Source of the DNA: Leptospira barantonii
GTDB lineage: Bacteria; Spirochaetota; Leptospiria; Leptospirales; Leptospiraceae
Reading direction: 5' to 3'
NCBI RefSeq assembly: GCF_002811925.1
Contig: NZ_NPDS01000002.1
Location: 186,001 to 250,000 of the forward strand
Length of the DNA stretch: 64,000 nt
The stretch's first letter is position 1. Each line of letters starts with the position of its first letter. The translations under genes and the position numbers were made by a program. The notes under the pieces were generated by a model. The model saw only the letters and a list, made by a program, of their open reading frames with translations, ran no database searches and had not been told where the DNA came from. Positions 1 to 14,110 of the stretch are shown piece after piece.

Positions 1-467
1 TTAAATACGAATAGAAAGAAGAACGCATTCCCGTTTTTGAATGTCCGTTTAACGAATTTATGTTTATTATTTATTTCCATATAATAATCGCTTTGGGTAA
101 GTAGCGTCGGCCGAATTCGTAAGTCAAGACGATCGGGCGTTTTCGGATTATCCGAAAATCGTAGCTTATAAAACGATTCTCGAATCTAAATTAGGAAATT
201 CTAAAACATAGTTTAGAGCGGTTCTTTTTCTCGGATTAACGACTTACGGTTTTATCGGCTACAATCAACGAAAAGCGGCCCTTCCCGCATCGAGTCGATT
301 CGGTAAGGATGGATTGACTGGGAGAAGGTCATCTCCGACAATGAAAAAGATTCTCGTTTGATGCAGTTTGGAAATCACGGGATCGTGCATTGATTCTCGA
401 ACTTTTGGGAAAGGATCGAGCTTGCGCGGGTTCTTATTTCTAAACGTTCTTTGCGAGCGACGCACCC
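1..467. other. Gene-poor window start with coding-like remnants
   Basis: No complete gene is visible here. On the plus strand a short stretch from about 101 to 211 reads open with Leptospira-like codons and ends in TAG, but it has no start codon and stops run just upstream. The same frame stays open for another 50 codons after that TAG. This looks like the worn tail of an older gene. I could not identify it. Confidence 0.4.
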
Positions 468-1631
<1,164 letters not shown>

Positions 1632-1638
1632 ATAGGTT

Positions 1639-2469
1639 ATGATTTTTGGGCTCGTAAAAACAGGAGATCGTCCGTATCCGCCGGGACCGCCCTCGCAAAA
1701 TTCCCATTGGCAACTTTTGCTCATCGGTTTTTGTCTCGTGGACGGAATGGCGCTTTTGTTTATTCCGCTCGGAATTTACGGATCGGTTTTACTTACGGCC
1801 GCCTTACTTTTGTTTTCGTTTCTACCTCTTTTGTTTTTGGTTATCCGGCTCAGCACTAAGTTCGGAAATCTTCTTTATATCGCGCTTTTCTTAAGTCTTT
1901 TATCCGCGGGAGTTTCTTCGCTTTATATCAGTCATAGCATTGGATTTTTCCTCGGACTTCCGACCGGAAAAAACACGGATCTCGCGCAAAGCAGAGAATT
2001 TGGAAACGATCGGATTCTCGTGTTTCGAGGCGTTAAGGTTCTTGAGAACTATGTCTCGTCGAGGTCCGCGATTAGCAGAGCGAAGTCGGAACCCAAACGG
2101 GCCAAGACGATTTACTTTCACGTCGCGCCCTTGGTTTCCGCAAACTGGAAGGAGGGGGATCCGATTCACGTTTGGGTTGCTTGCGAAAGAATGGAATTGC
2201 CCAACTGCACCTGGGGGAATTCGGTCTTTTTTTGGGGGGAGAATCTCAAAACCCATTCCTTATACCCGTATTACAAACTTTCGGTGCAGGACGCGGGAAG
2301 AATTTATAAATTTCCGATTCCCGAGACTCCGACGATCTTTCGCCCGATCGCCGATCCGGAAAAGAAGCTGGTTCGCGCGGGAATGTACGGGCTTTCGGGC
2401 TTATTCTTCTTGAACTATTCCTGGTTTGTTTGTATTTTTTTGGGTAAATTCTTTACGAAAGAGAAATAG
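1639..2469 (+). CDS. Hypothetical multi-pass membrane protein
   Basis: A 276-residue protein with three to four hydrophobic segments in the first 110 residues, a hydrophilic domain of about 130 residues (roughly 115-245), and a last membrane segment near the C-terminus followed by a basic tail (KFFTKEK). This layout places the middle domain on one side of the inner membrane. I recognise no family. It follows the upstream exported protein by 7 bases, which suggests an operon and perhaps a shared role. Confidence 0.7.
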   Translation: MIFGLVKTGDRPYPPGPPSQNSHWQLLLIGFCLVDGMALLFIPLGIYGSVLLTAALLLFSFLPLLFLVIRLSTKFGNLLYIALFLSLLSAGVSSLYISHSIGFFLGLPTGKNTDLAQSREFGNDRILVFRGVKVLENYVSSRSAISRAKSEPKRAKTIYFHVAPLVSANWKEGDPIHVWVACERMELPNCTWGNSVFFWGENLKTHSLYPYYKLSVQDAGRIYKFPIPETPTIFRPIADPEKKLVRAGMYGLSGLFFLNYSWFVCIFLGKFFTKEK

Positions 2470-2591
2470 GGGAGAATGGACCAACCGGACTTTTTCGAAA
2501 AGTCGGAACTACGCGGCGCGGGGTGAAGGTGCAACTTAGATCGTCTATCTCAGCTTCGATCGCTCGACGCACGAAAAAAATCTTCGATTTA

Positions 2592-2645
<54 letters not shown>

Positions 2646-2683
2646 GGAGACGGGTAGTAGAATCAGATTTTCTCTCCGTCCGT

Positions 2684-2702
2684 GGATTCTTTTTAAGAAT
2701 CC
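2684..2702 (+). promoter_or_regulatory. Inverted repeat in the flaA2 leader
   Basis: An exact 8-bp inverted repeat (GGATTCTT, 3-base spacer, AAGAATCC) lies about 60 bases before the flaA2 ATG in an otherwise AT-rich, gene-free leader (2470-2762). It could be an RNA hairpin in the flaA mRNA leader or an operator. No U-run follows, so it is not a normal terminator. I could not place a convincing promoter in this gap. Confidence 0.35.
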
Positions 2703-2740
2703 CGCGATCCGTCTCTAAAACGATTTTTTATTTTTTGTAT

Positions 2741-4450
<1,710 letters not shown>

Positions 4451-4462
4451 GATTTCATAATC

Positions 4463-4490
4463 AACGGGATGTTCTAAATCCCGTTTCATT
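4463..4490 (+). terminator. Hairpin after flaA1
   Basis: An exact 8-bp stem (AACGGGAT / ATCCCGTT) with a 7-base loop lies 12 bases after the flaA1 stop. The following bases are pyrimidine-rich (TTTCATTCTCTC) rather than a pure T-run, so termination may be partial. Confidence 0.6.
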
Positions 4491-4538
4491 CTCTCTTGGT
4501 AAGGCCGAAACCCGGCTTTACCGGGAAATCCCCCTCTT

Positions 4539-4578
<40 letters not shown>

Positions 4579-4619
4579 TGATAAATACAGGGCTGTCAGA
4601 GAGGAATTTAACCCCAAAC

Positions 4620-7444
<2,825 letters not shown>

Positions 7445-7474
7445 AAATCACATTCAAATATTCGAATGTGCTAA

Positions 7475-7511
7475 AATCCCGGATTCCGATTTGGAATTCG
7501 GGATTTTTTTT
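7475..7511 (+). terminator. Strong intrinsic terminator after gre
   Basis: A 13-bp stem with one G-T pair (AATCCCG... / ...CGGGATT), a 5-base loop and a run of eight T residues, 30 bases after the gre stop. A weaker 7-bp hairpin (CACATTC / GAATGTG, 7449-7470) precedes it. Confidence 0.85.
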
Positions 7512-7579
7512 GTCCCGATGCCGATGTGCGTGATCGCCACGGGTCGCCCTGGTCACTTCGAGATTTGTCCCAAACGTTT

Positions 7580-7831
7580 CTACGCGGTTTTGGTTTTGTA
7601 TGTTTCCGCTTCTTTTTCAGCGGTCAATAACGCAACTTCGACCGGTAGAATATGCCGTTGCATGTAAGTAAGAAGTTCTTCCGCGTTGAGTTTTTGAATC
7701 ATGGTTTCGGGAATTCGATTCCAGCACTGGTCGAACACCGATCTTACGTTCAATCCCTTCGTTTTGAGATCTCCAACTTGATCGCAGAGAAAGCGGATTC
7801 TCACTCGATCTCTTTTGATTATATTTGCCAT
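7580..7831 (-). CDS. Small hypothetical protein
   Basis: An 83-residue hydrophilic, mostly helical protein with a Lys/Arg-rich N-terminus (MANIIKRDRVRIRFLCDQV). I do not recognise it. The start is fixed by AAGGAGAG 5 bases before the ATG at 7831; an in-frame ATG at 7912 has no ribosome site. It faces away from the DNA-binding gene at 8132, leaving a shared 300-base control region, and sits at the edge of the tail cassette, so it could be a small regulator or accessory protein. That link is inference. Confidence 0.6.
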   Translation of the reverse strand: MANIIKRDRVRIRFLCDQVGDLKTKGLNVRSVFDQCWNRIPETMIQKLNAEELLTYMQRHILPVEVALLTAEKEAETYKTKTA

Positions 7832-8131
7832 TTTTCTCTCCTTTACTTGCGAATCTTCCGACAATCTCGCTCCTTTTAAACGAAGCCGAATCGATCCTTT
7901 AAGGCCCGTCATTTTGGACCTAAGTTTCCACGTTCCTTTCCAAACAGTTTATTTCCGACCCCGGACAAAAACTCCGTGTTCGAAAAATTTTTAGACGTTT
8001 TCTTTTGAAAAAAGTTTTCGCGAGGATTTCAAGTCTATTTTTTTCGTTCGCTCGGTCCCTGAAAATAGATTCAAAATTATGAATATAGATCGGTGCTTGA
8101 CAGAATTGAATCTCTTTCTTTCGGTTGGTCT
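7832..8131. other. Divergent intergenic region
   Basis: This 300-base AT-rich stretch lies between the divergent small gene and the DNA-binding gene. It holds long T and A tracts near 7990-8050 and a TTGACA at 8097, but I found no well-spaced -10 box for it and no gene. Confidence 0.4.
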
Positions 8132-8500
8132 ATGATCGAAATAAAAAAGAATACGGACCAAGCTCGTTCTCAAAACGAAGGTTCATCGAAGAAGGTTGTC
8201 GGATTTTCACAGGAAGGTTCTCTTTATAAAAATTCGTTCGGTAAGGAACGTTCGAAGAACGTTTCCTCTTTACCGATGCAGACAAATCCGGCGATTCCAA
8301 AAGAACCGAAAGATACGATGACCCCGAAAGAGGTTGCGGCCTTGTTGAAACGATCCGTTCGTAGAGTGGGGGATTATCGCAGGGAGGGATTGCTTGGAAA
8401 GTTTTGGAAACTGCGGGACGGAAGCGTTTTGTATTCGCGGATCGGAGTTGAGGAATTTTTTAGATCTCACTTTGTGGAGTCGGATGATTCCTGCGAATGA
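8132..8500 (+). CDS. Helix-turn-helix protein, excisionase/MerR-like
   Basis: A 122-residue protein. The first 60 residues are polar and probably disordered. From the motif MTPKEVAALLKRSVRRVGDYR onward it matches the HTH_17 type of winged helix found in phage excisionases and MerR-like proteins: a recognition-helix segment, then a wing (GKFWKLRDGSVLYSRIGVEEF). Such proteins bind DNA as regulators or in excision. An in-frame GTG at 8093 is possible but has no better ribosome site. It lies just before the tail cassette and ends in its own terminator, so it may control the cassette; that is inference. Confidence 0.6.
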   Translation: MIEIKKNTDQARSQNEGSSKKVVGFSQEGSLYKNSFGKERSKNVSSLPMQTNPAIPKEPKDTMTPKEVAALLKRSVRRVGDYRREGLLGKFWKLRDGSVLYSRIGVEEFFRSHFVESDDSCE

Positions 8501-8580
8501 TTTTAGAATTGAAGATTGCAAACTGTAGAATATTCTAAATATCTTAAGCGATCTCGGTTCTCGATATTTCTCCGCAGTCG

Positions 8581-8601
8581 GCGCGCTCTTGCGCGCTTTT
8601 T
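8581..8601 (+). terminator. Intrinsic terminator after the HTH gene
   Basis: A GCGCGC / GCGCGC stem with a TCTT loop is followed directly by TTTTTATTTTT. It separates the HTH gene from the tail cassette. Confidence 0.85.
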
Positions 8602-8657
8602 ATTTTTGTCCATCTTAATATTCGTCGGTTCAATTCTTCCGACAAACTAATCCTGAA

Positions 8658-8847
8658 TCAAAATTGTCTTGTGTTATGAAATAAACAAGGTCTGCGATCT
8701 TCATTCTTCCCTGAGTCGATCACTCCCTTCGCTTTGGGACCGTACGGAAATTCAGGTCTATCCCGTGCGTTCACGACGTAGATTTCTTCCGACATGTATC
8801 GTAAACTCGGCGCATCGGTTTCAAGGAGACGAATCGGAAACATGAAT
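8658..8847 (-). pseudogene. Possible gene fragment at the cassette border
   Basis: On the minus strand this stretch reads open with typical Leptospira codons. It contains segments such as MFPIRLLETDAPSLRYMSEE and FPYGPKAKGVIDS, with a later stop, but has no plausible own start and runs into the first cassette gene. It may be the end of a host gene cut when the cassette arrived. I do not recognise the family; it may also be a chance open frame. Confidence 0.25.
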
Positions 8848-9366
8848 TTTGAAGATATAGAATCGGCGATGAACAAGATGATTACGGAGATCAAAAAACC
8901 GGATCCTCCGATTTCTTTCGTTCTCGCGGATCAAACGGAATTGCCTACGACCTTTCCATACGGCACTTATAAAATCGTTCAACTGAATCAAGATTCTTCC
9001 GCGAACGCTTCTCGTAAAATTCAATCGATCGATTCCGCGACTTTTAAGGAAACGTTTAGAATCAATCAAACAGTTTCCATTAACATAATATTCTTACATG
9101 ACAGTTCGATCGCAACTTGTTGGGAACTTTCCGAAAAGTCCATGGATTGGTTCGATTCGAAAGAAGGTACGATCGAATGCGAGAAGTTCGGAATCACTCC
9201 GGTTCTCGTTTCTCCGAACATTCAGGACAAAACCGTTTTAACCGAAAACGCGACGTATCTATACAAAGCGAGCTTCGACATCGTATTCAAATTAAGAAAG
9301 TATAATGAAAAACAAGGCGAATCGACCGCGAGCGCACCAACGGTTGAATATCAGGAGGAAGCATGA
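8842..9366 (+). CDS. Phage tail/neck terminator-like protein
   Basis: A 174-residue protein resembling the phage neck or tail terminator (gp12-like) family found beside DUF3383-type sheath genes: an early segment with a proline-rich strand (ELPTTFPYGTYKI), then strands and a C-terminal YKASFDIVFKLRKY pattern. Such proteins cap the tail tube and sheath at the head-proximal end. The ATG at 8842 has AAGGAG 13 bases upstream, a little far. The stop overlaps the sheath start by 4 bases, so translation is coupled. It is the first gene of the cassette; no head gene precedes it. Confidence 0.55.
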   Translation: MNFEDIESAMNKMITEIKKPDPPISFVLADQTELPTTFPYGTYKIVQLNQDSSANASRKIQSIDSATFKETFRINQTVSINIIFLHDSSIATCWELSEKSMDWFDSKEGTIECEKFGITPVLVSPNIQDKTVLTENATYLYKASFDIVFKLRKYNEKQGESTASAPTVEYQEEA

Positions 9367-10742
9367 GCGCACAAACAGTCTCTAAAATTGAGCCGATCAG
9401 TATCAATCTATTTCTTAGAAATACTCCGGTTTCTCAAATGGGATTCGGGTTACCTTTGATTCTTGGAGTCAAGGCACCAACCTATTCTTTACAAGTATCC
9501 AGCGGTCCGAGCGGACTGATCTGGAAATCGGTCACTTCGGGAAACGTGTTTATCCAAGTTAAATACGTCGTTGCCGGAAACAGCACGGCTCTGAGCGTCG
9601 TTCGCTCCGGAACCGGAACGGAAAACGATCCTTATGTTGTTTCGGTTAACGTTGCAACGGATGCGGGCGGCGTCGCTACTTCTACGGCACACCAGATCAA
9701 ACTTGCCGCGGAAGCGGTTTCGAACATCGCCGGAGCGACTAAAATCGTAGACGTGATCGAAACGGCAAGCGCGGGAAGCGGAATCGTTTTCGCATTCGCT
9801 CAAGCGCCTCTGGCTTTCGAAAGATATATGGAGATTTCCTCCGCCGACGATCTTTTGGGGATGGGTTTTGTTTCTTCGGATAAGGAATATCTGCAAGCTA
9901 CTAAAATTTTCAGACAAACTCCAAGACCGAAGACCGTAGCGGTATTTCTTCTCACTTCTTGGGCGAACGCGGCCGTTGAAATCGCCGCTTTGAGAAATTC
10001 GGGAAAAGACGCTTGGTTTAAAACGACTGCGACCACTCATACGAAATCCGAAATACAAGCGTTAGGCGATTATCTCGCATCCATCGAGAAGATGTTCTTT
10101 GCTTGCACGGACGACGTAACCGTTCTCACGGGAAGAAATTCCATCTGGGAATACTTTACGATTCATAAGAATCCGGATTCTTTTCCGGAAGCCGCGTGGG
10201 TCGGAAATTCTTCTCCTCGTAGAGTCGGTTCGTATAACTACGCTTATCTGCCTCTCGACGGAGTTGAGAATTCCGGTTACACAAATTCTCAAACGAGTTC
10301 CATCTTTGCGGACAACGGAAATCTAATCGTTGATTTCGGCGGTAAGCAGGTTCCTTATCCGGGAGTTTCCACCGGGAACGTTTATGCGGACGTGGTTGAA
10401 AATCGTTCCTGGTTGAAGGCGCGTTTGAAGGAAAACATCACGAGTCTTTTTTTAAACTCGGACGTCGTTCCTTATACGATTCAAGGGATTCAGATGATCG
10501 AAGCGAGAATGCGAGAGGTTTTTTCTCAAGCAGGCGTTCAAGGAATCGTCGCACCCGTCGAAAACGAATCCGATAAAACGCGTTCCGATCTGGGAGATTA
10601 TCAATATAAGATTCATCTTCCCGAAACGATAGACGAAATTCCGACTAACGATCGCAACAATCGGATTCTTCCCAACATCACTTTCTCGTGCCGCTTGAGA
10701 GGAGCGATCAACGAAGTCGACATCGACGGCGAATTAACCTAA
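9363..10742 (+). CDS. Contractile tail sheath-like protein (DUF3383 type)
   Basis: A 459-residue protein that fits the DUF3383 family of phage tail sheath proteins. The N-terminal part (IEPISINLFLRNTPVSQMGF) forms the strand used in sheath linking, the middle holds a domain likely exposed on the surface, and the C-terminal part (GDYQYKIHLPETIDEI and ISFSCRLRGAINEV-like strands) matches the conserved sheath core. Sheath subunits stack around the tube and contract to drive it through a target envelope. The GAGGAAG ribosome site and 4-base overlap couple it to the terminator gene; the tube gene follows after 13 bases. Confidence 0.7.
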   Translation: MSAQTVSKIEPISINLFLRNTPVSQMGFGLPLILGVKAPTYSLQVSSGPSGLIWKSVTSGNVFIQVKYVVAGNSTALSVVRSGTGTENDPYVVSVNVATDAGGVATSTAHQIKLAAEAVSNIAGATKIVDVIETASAGSGIVFAFAQAPLAFERYMEISSADDLLGMGFVSSDKEYLQATKIFRQTPRPKTVAVFLLTSWANAAVEIAALRNSGKDAWFKTTATTHTKSEIQALGDYLASIEKMFFACTDDVTVLTGRNSIWEYFTIHKNPDSFPEAAWVGNSSPRRVGSYNYAYLPLDGVENSGYTNSQTSSIFADNGNLIVDFGGKQVPYPGVSTGNVYADVVENRSWLKARLKENITSLFLNSDVVPYTIQGIQMIEARMREVFSQAGVQGIVAPVENESDKTRSDLGDYQYKIHLPETIDEIPTNDRNNRILPNITFSCRLRGAINEVDIDGELT

Positions 10743-10755
10743 GGAGCAATCAAGA

Positions 10756-11166
10756 ATGAACGGTATTTGGGATCCAAAGAAATTAAACGTGAACTGCAAC
10801 GGACGAGACGTGTCCGGAATGAGTCAAGCGGACGGGTACTTTAAAATCGAACCCGTAACGAAGGAATACATTCTCTCTCAAGTGGGAATCAAAGGAGATT
10901 GGAACATCTCGGAAGTATATGATGGAAGAGTAAAGTTGACTCTGACTCTTATGGGAGATTCCCCGGAGAACCAATACTTCTTCGCCTTAGGCGAAGGAAG
11001 ACTTCCCTGCGTGTTTACGATTAAGGATAAAAGCGACGGAGGAATGTTAGGTTTCTCCGCACAAGGTAGAGTTTGGGAAAGACCGAACATCGAAAAGGGA
11101 AAAGAATACAAGGACATGGTCTGGGTGTTTCTTCTTCCCGATTACAAAGGAGTAATCACGGCATGA
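10756..11166 (+). CDS. Tail tube-like protein
   Basis: A 136-residue protein right after the sheath gene, the standard place of the tail tube gene in contractile systems. It has a beta-rich pattern with alternating strands (YDGRVKLTLTLMGDSPENQY, LPCVFTIKDKSDGG) as in tube proteins of this phage type. Tube subunits form the inner rigid pipe. AAGGAG lies 9 bases before the ATG. The stop overlaps the next start (ATGA). The assignment rests on position, size and strand pattern rather than a specific motif. Confidence 0.6.
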   Translation: MNGIWDPKKLNVNCNGRDVSGMSQADGYFKIEPVTKEYILSQVGIKGDWNISEVYDGRVKLTLTLMGDSPENQYFFALGEGRLPCVFTIKDKSDGGMLGFSAQGRVWERPNIEKGKEYKDMVWVFLLPDYKGVITA

Positions 11167-11552
11167 TGACGGATAACGTTTCAAAAGATTCGGCGCAACC
11201 GGATAAAATTTTCGTTAAGAAGGAATCCTTGGAATCGGAAGTTTCCGTTTTTCCTTCGGAACCGATTTTGGAGACGATCGACGACGACGCGAAAGTGGCT
11301 CAGATTCATTTCGTGGACGGGCGCAGGTATAAACTTCAACATCCGGGAAATAGAAAGGCGCTCCGCTGGAGACAAGAATCGATCTCTTTAACCGAGGGAC
11401 TCAATCAGGATAAACTGATGGATAAATTCTTCAAGTTCTGCGTTAGACCGATGGGTCATTCCTTCGAACCTACGTTAGACACTATTGAGCCGAATCACGT
11501 GGAGGTTTGGCTGAATATAGCGAATCGATTTCTTAAGTGGGAGTTGGAATAG
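11163..11552 (+). CDS. Tail assembly chaperone, first frame
   Basis: A 129-residue acidic protein between the tube and tape-measure genes, the conserved site of the phage tail assembly chaperone (lambda G/GT type). The start is fixed by the 4-base ATGA overlap with the tube gene. A second open frame overlaps its last 30 bases and continues to 11814; many phages join such frames by ribosomal frameshifting. The shift here would be +1 or -2. Chaperones of this class coat the tape-measure protein during tail assembly and are absent from the finished tail. Confidence 0.55.
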   Translation: MMTDNVSKDSAQPDKIFVKKESLESEVSVFPSEPILETIDDDAKVAQIHFVDGRRYKLQHPGNRKALRWRQESISLTEGLNQDKLMDKFFKFCVRPMGHSFEPTLDTIEPNHVEVWLNIANRFLKWELE

Positions 11553-11595
11553 GAAGTTCCCGGATTTAAGATACAACCCTTCCGCGGAAGAATGG

Positions 11596-11814
11596 ATGAG
11601 GTGGATTGATGAAGAGATCGATCGTGAGCTTTACTTCTGGAAACCTTTCATCCTCGGTGCGGCGCAGTTTACGAGCAGAGAGCTCGAGAACGCGCCCACC
11701 GTTCTTTATATGAAAATATTGGAAGTGGTGGATCGAAGAAAAAAAAGAGAAGCGGAAGAAAAGGCGGAAGAGTTGAAGTTTCTGGCGAAACTGATTCACG
11801 GTTCGGGATTTTAA
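11596..11814 (+). CDS. Tail assembly chaperone, second frame
   Basis: From the first ATG this is a 72-residue, highly charged, helical protein ending in a Lys/Glu-rich coil (VVDRRKKREAEEKAEELK). The frame is open back to 11521, and the bases between 11554 and 11595 read as well-formed Leptospira codons (FPDLRYNPSAEEW), although no start codon or ribosome site lies there. This suggests it is normally made as an extension of the upstream chaperone by frameshift. A separate product from the ATG at 11596 remains possible. Confidence 0.55.
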   Translation: MRWIDEEIDRELYFWKPFILGAAQFTSRELENAPTVLYMKILEVVDRRKKREAEEKAEELKFLAKLIHGSGF

Positions 11815-11847
11815 ACGCTGATAAGAAGGATTGGAATAGGAAAGAAT

Positions 11848-13488
11848 ATGGCCGAGCGGGACGTAAACGTTAAGATAAAAATTTCTGTGGATCCGAAGGA
11901 TTCTTTTACACTGATTGAGAAGGACGTCAAAAAATTGAAAGAGCAAGTATTAGCTTTTTCTGATGCGATGACTTTGGTTTCTCAAAAAGGCGTTAAGTCC
12001 TGGAAGGCTTTGAAGGATTCTGTTTCGAGTTTTGCGAGTAAGAAATCCGAATTATCGACCTTTACGGAACAGACAAAAAAACTCGATTCGAGCCTGAGCG
12101 GTCTTTCTTCCAAGCTGAAAGGAATGGCGAAATTACCGAACCCGTTTTCGGAGATGACAAAGTCCGCCGATGCCGCCGGAAAAAAAGTCAAGGAATTGGA
12201 TTCAGGGTTGGCGACGAATGCCGCAAAGACTTCCCGTCTGAGCGGCGCTTTTTCAACCCTGAATACGGTCGCTACGTCCGTTTTTCAACAGATCATCGTT
12301 CCTTCGTTTAAATCCGGAATCGAATTGGATAAACAAAGATCGATCTTAAAGAATCTGGCGGGAGACGGATATTCCAAACTGCAAGCCGCGATCAATAACA
12401 CGATCAAAACTTCCAAAGGACTTCATACTCAAACGGAACTTACAAAAATCACCGATGATGCGATTCGATCGGGATATTCGATCGATTTTATCTCGAAGAA
12501 TCTTTCCGGTCTTCAAATGGCGAGTAAACTGACCGGTAATGAATTGTCTTCGTCTATGACGCTGGCTTTTAAAGCGATCGAATCGGGAAATGACGATTTT
12601 TTTAAACATAGCGGCGCTCTTTTTTCCGCTTACTCCAAAGACTTTCAGAAGATCAACGGCTCCGCGATGTCCGAGGCTGACAAAAGAATTGCACGAGAAG
12701 AACTGATTTTTCAGGCACTTAATAAGAATAAAACATTACAAAACTCTTATAAAGAAGAGATGAAAACCGCATCCGGGATTCTGGAGCGATTTGACGGCGG
12801 AATGAACCGTCTATCGGAGAGCCTAGGGACGAAAATGGTGGAATCGATGAAACCTCTCTTCGATATGCTCTCCGATTTAATCGACTACTTCACCACCGGA
12901 GAAGACGCGTCCGAACGTTTGCAAACTGCGATGATCCTTTTGGGAAGCGTCCTTGTGGGAGTGTTCGGTGCGCTTGCGGTCGCCGCCTGGAGCGCCGTCG
13001 CACCTTTGATTCCGTTCATCGCCGCGGGTGTTGCGATCGGATTGGTCATCGGTGGCATTATTCTAATATTCAAAAACTTTAATAAAATACTGGATGCGGT
13101 TAAAAACGGATTCATGAGTCTCTTAACGTCGTTTCAGAATTCTAAAATCGGATCCTGGTTCGGTCTTTTGAAGGCGTCCGGCGCTCCTCCGCCCGCACAA
13201 ACCGGTAACGTTACCAATGTAAACGACGCGCTCATTACCAAACACGGTGAGATCGTAAAATTTCATCCCGATGACAACGTAGTCGCCGTCAAGGACTTAG
13301 GCGTGTTAGGCGGTTCCAAACAGAATCGTAGCGGCGGAGGAATCTCCGTAAATATCGCCAACGTAGTGTTAGGTTCCGCAACTAGAAAAGAAGATGCGTC
13401 TGTATTCGCATCCTATTTGGAAAAGGAATTGGATAAAATAGCGTTGAAGATCGGTCTTGCGTCCGGTCTTACGCCGGAGGGAGCATAA
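11848..13488 (+). CDS. Tail tape-measure protein
   Basis: A 546-residue protein with the layout of a short tape-measure protein: helical, Lys/Ser-rich N-terminal 130 residues, a central region, and two hydrophobic helices at about 361-378 and 385-408 (VGVFGALAVAAWSAVAPLIP), then a Gly-rich C-terminal part. Tape-measure length sets tail length, at about 0.15 nm per residue in known phages, which would give a tail near 80 nm. It follows the chaperone genes as in most tailed phages. Its stop overlaps the next start by one base (TAATG). Confidence 0.7.
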   Translation: MAERDVNVKIKISVDPKDSFTLIEKDVKKLKEQVLAFSDAMTLVSQKGVKSWKALKDSVSSFASKKSELSTFTEQTKKLDSSLSGLSSKLKGMAKLPNPFSEMTKSADAAGKKVKELDSGLATNAAKTSRLSGAFSTLNTVATSVFQQIIVPSFKSGIELDKQRSILKNLAGDGYSKLQAAINNTIKTSKGLHTQTELTKITDDAIRSGYSIDFISKNLSGLQMASKLTGNELSSSMTLAFKAIESGNDDFFKHSGALFSAYSKDFQKINGSAMSEADKRIAREELIFQALNKNKTLQNSYKEEMKTASGILERFDGGMNRLSESLGTKMVESMKPLFDMLSDLIDYFTTGEDASERLQTAMILLGSVLVGVFGALAVAAWSAVAPLIPFIAAGVAIGLVIGGIILIFKNFNKILDAVKNGFMSLLTSFQNSKIGSWFGLLKASGAPPPAQTGNVTNVNDALITKHGEIVKFHPDDNVVAVKDLGVLGGSKQNRSGGGISVNIANVVLGSATRKEDASVFASYLEKELDKIALKIGLASGLTPEGA

Positions 13489-14099
13489 TGGGAATTTTAA
13501 CGGGAAGAGATACGATCGCTCTAACGGACGGCGACGATGAAATCGAGATAAACGTTTCCTTCGATTTGCAATATACATATCCCGCCGAGATCACGAAACA
13601 TACGGTCGAAAAGGAAAAAGGTAAGACCATGTTGACCGATCACGTGATTCCGGGAAACAGAGGAATCACGTTAAGCGCTCTTCTATCTTCGTCCTTCGGT
13701 GTTTTGACCTTATCGAACAAAACGGTCGATGAGAAGTTGGAAACATTGATCGCATGGCAGACGAGCGGAACGCTTCTTACTCTTTTAGGTTACGGAACTG
13801 GCGGAATCATCAGCCGCGTTTTGTCGATGTTACCGTCCGTCTTTCGTTATGTGGAACCGGACGATCCGGATAAACGATACTTAGGAAGATCGGTTGACGA
13901 GATTCCGAATCTTCTTCTCGGGGACATTTCCTTTTCCGAATCCAAGGATACGGGGGACGATATTCCGATTTCGATTTCCATCTTCCCGATTCTGATCGCG
14001 GAAGCCAAAACGAGAGAGTTAAAAAGTGTAAAGTCTGGCGGAAAAAAACCGACCAAGACCGTTTCAAAATCCGGAGAGCCTGTTCCGGGAAAAGGTTAG
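13488..14099 (+). CDS. Dit-like baseplate protein
   Basis: A 203-residue protein with the N-terminal pattern of the Dit-like tail family (ITKHTVEKEKGKTMLTDHVI, then a segment ending GITLSALLSS). In these proteins it forms the ring joining the tube to the baseplate. The C-terminal 30 residues are basic and Lys/Gly-rich. It starts on the last base of the tape-measure stop and is followed after 11 bases by a plug-like gene, the order seen in Gp138/gp25-type baseplates. Confidence 0.6.
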   Translation: MGILTGRDTIALTDGDDEIEINVSFDLQYTYPAEITKHTVEKEKGKTMLTDHVIPGNRGITLSALLSSSFGVLTLSNKTVDEKLETLIAWQTSGTLLTLLGYGTGGIISRVLSMLPSVFRYVEPDDPDKRYLGRSVDEIPNLLLGDISFSESKDTGDDIPISISIFPILIAEAKTRELKSVKSGGKKPTKTVSKSGEPVPGKG

Positions 14100-14110
14100 A
14101 ATTTTATTAT

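Noticed and set aside
9489..10058. A 189-codon minus-strand open frame inside the sheath gene
   Set aside because: Arg/Ser-rich mirror of the sheath frame, without start signal or neighbours on that strand.
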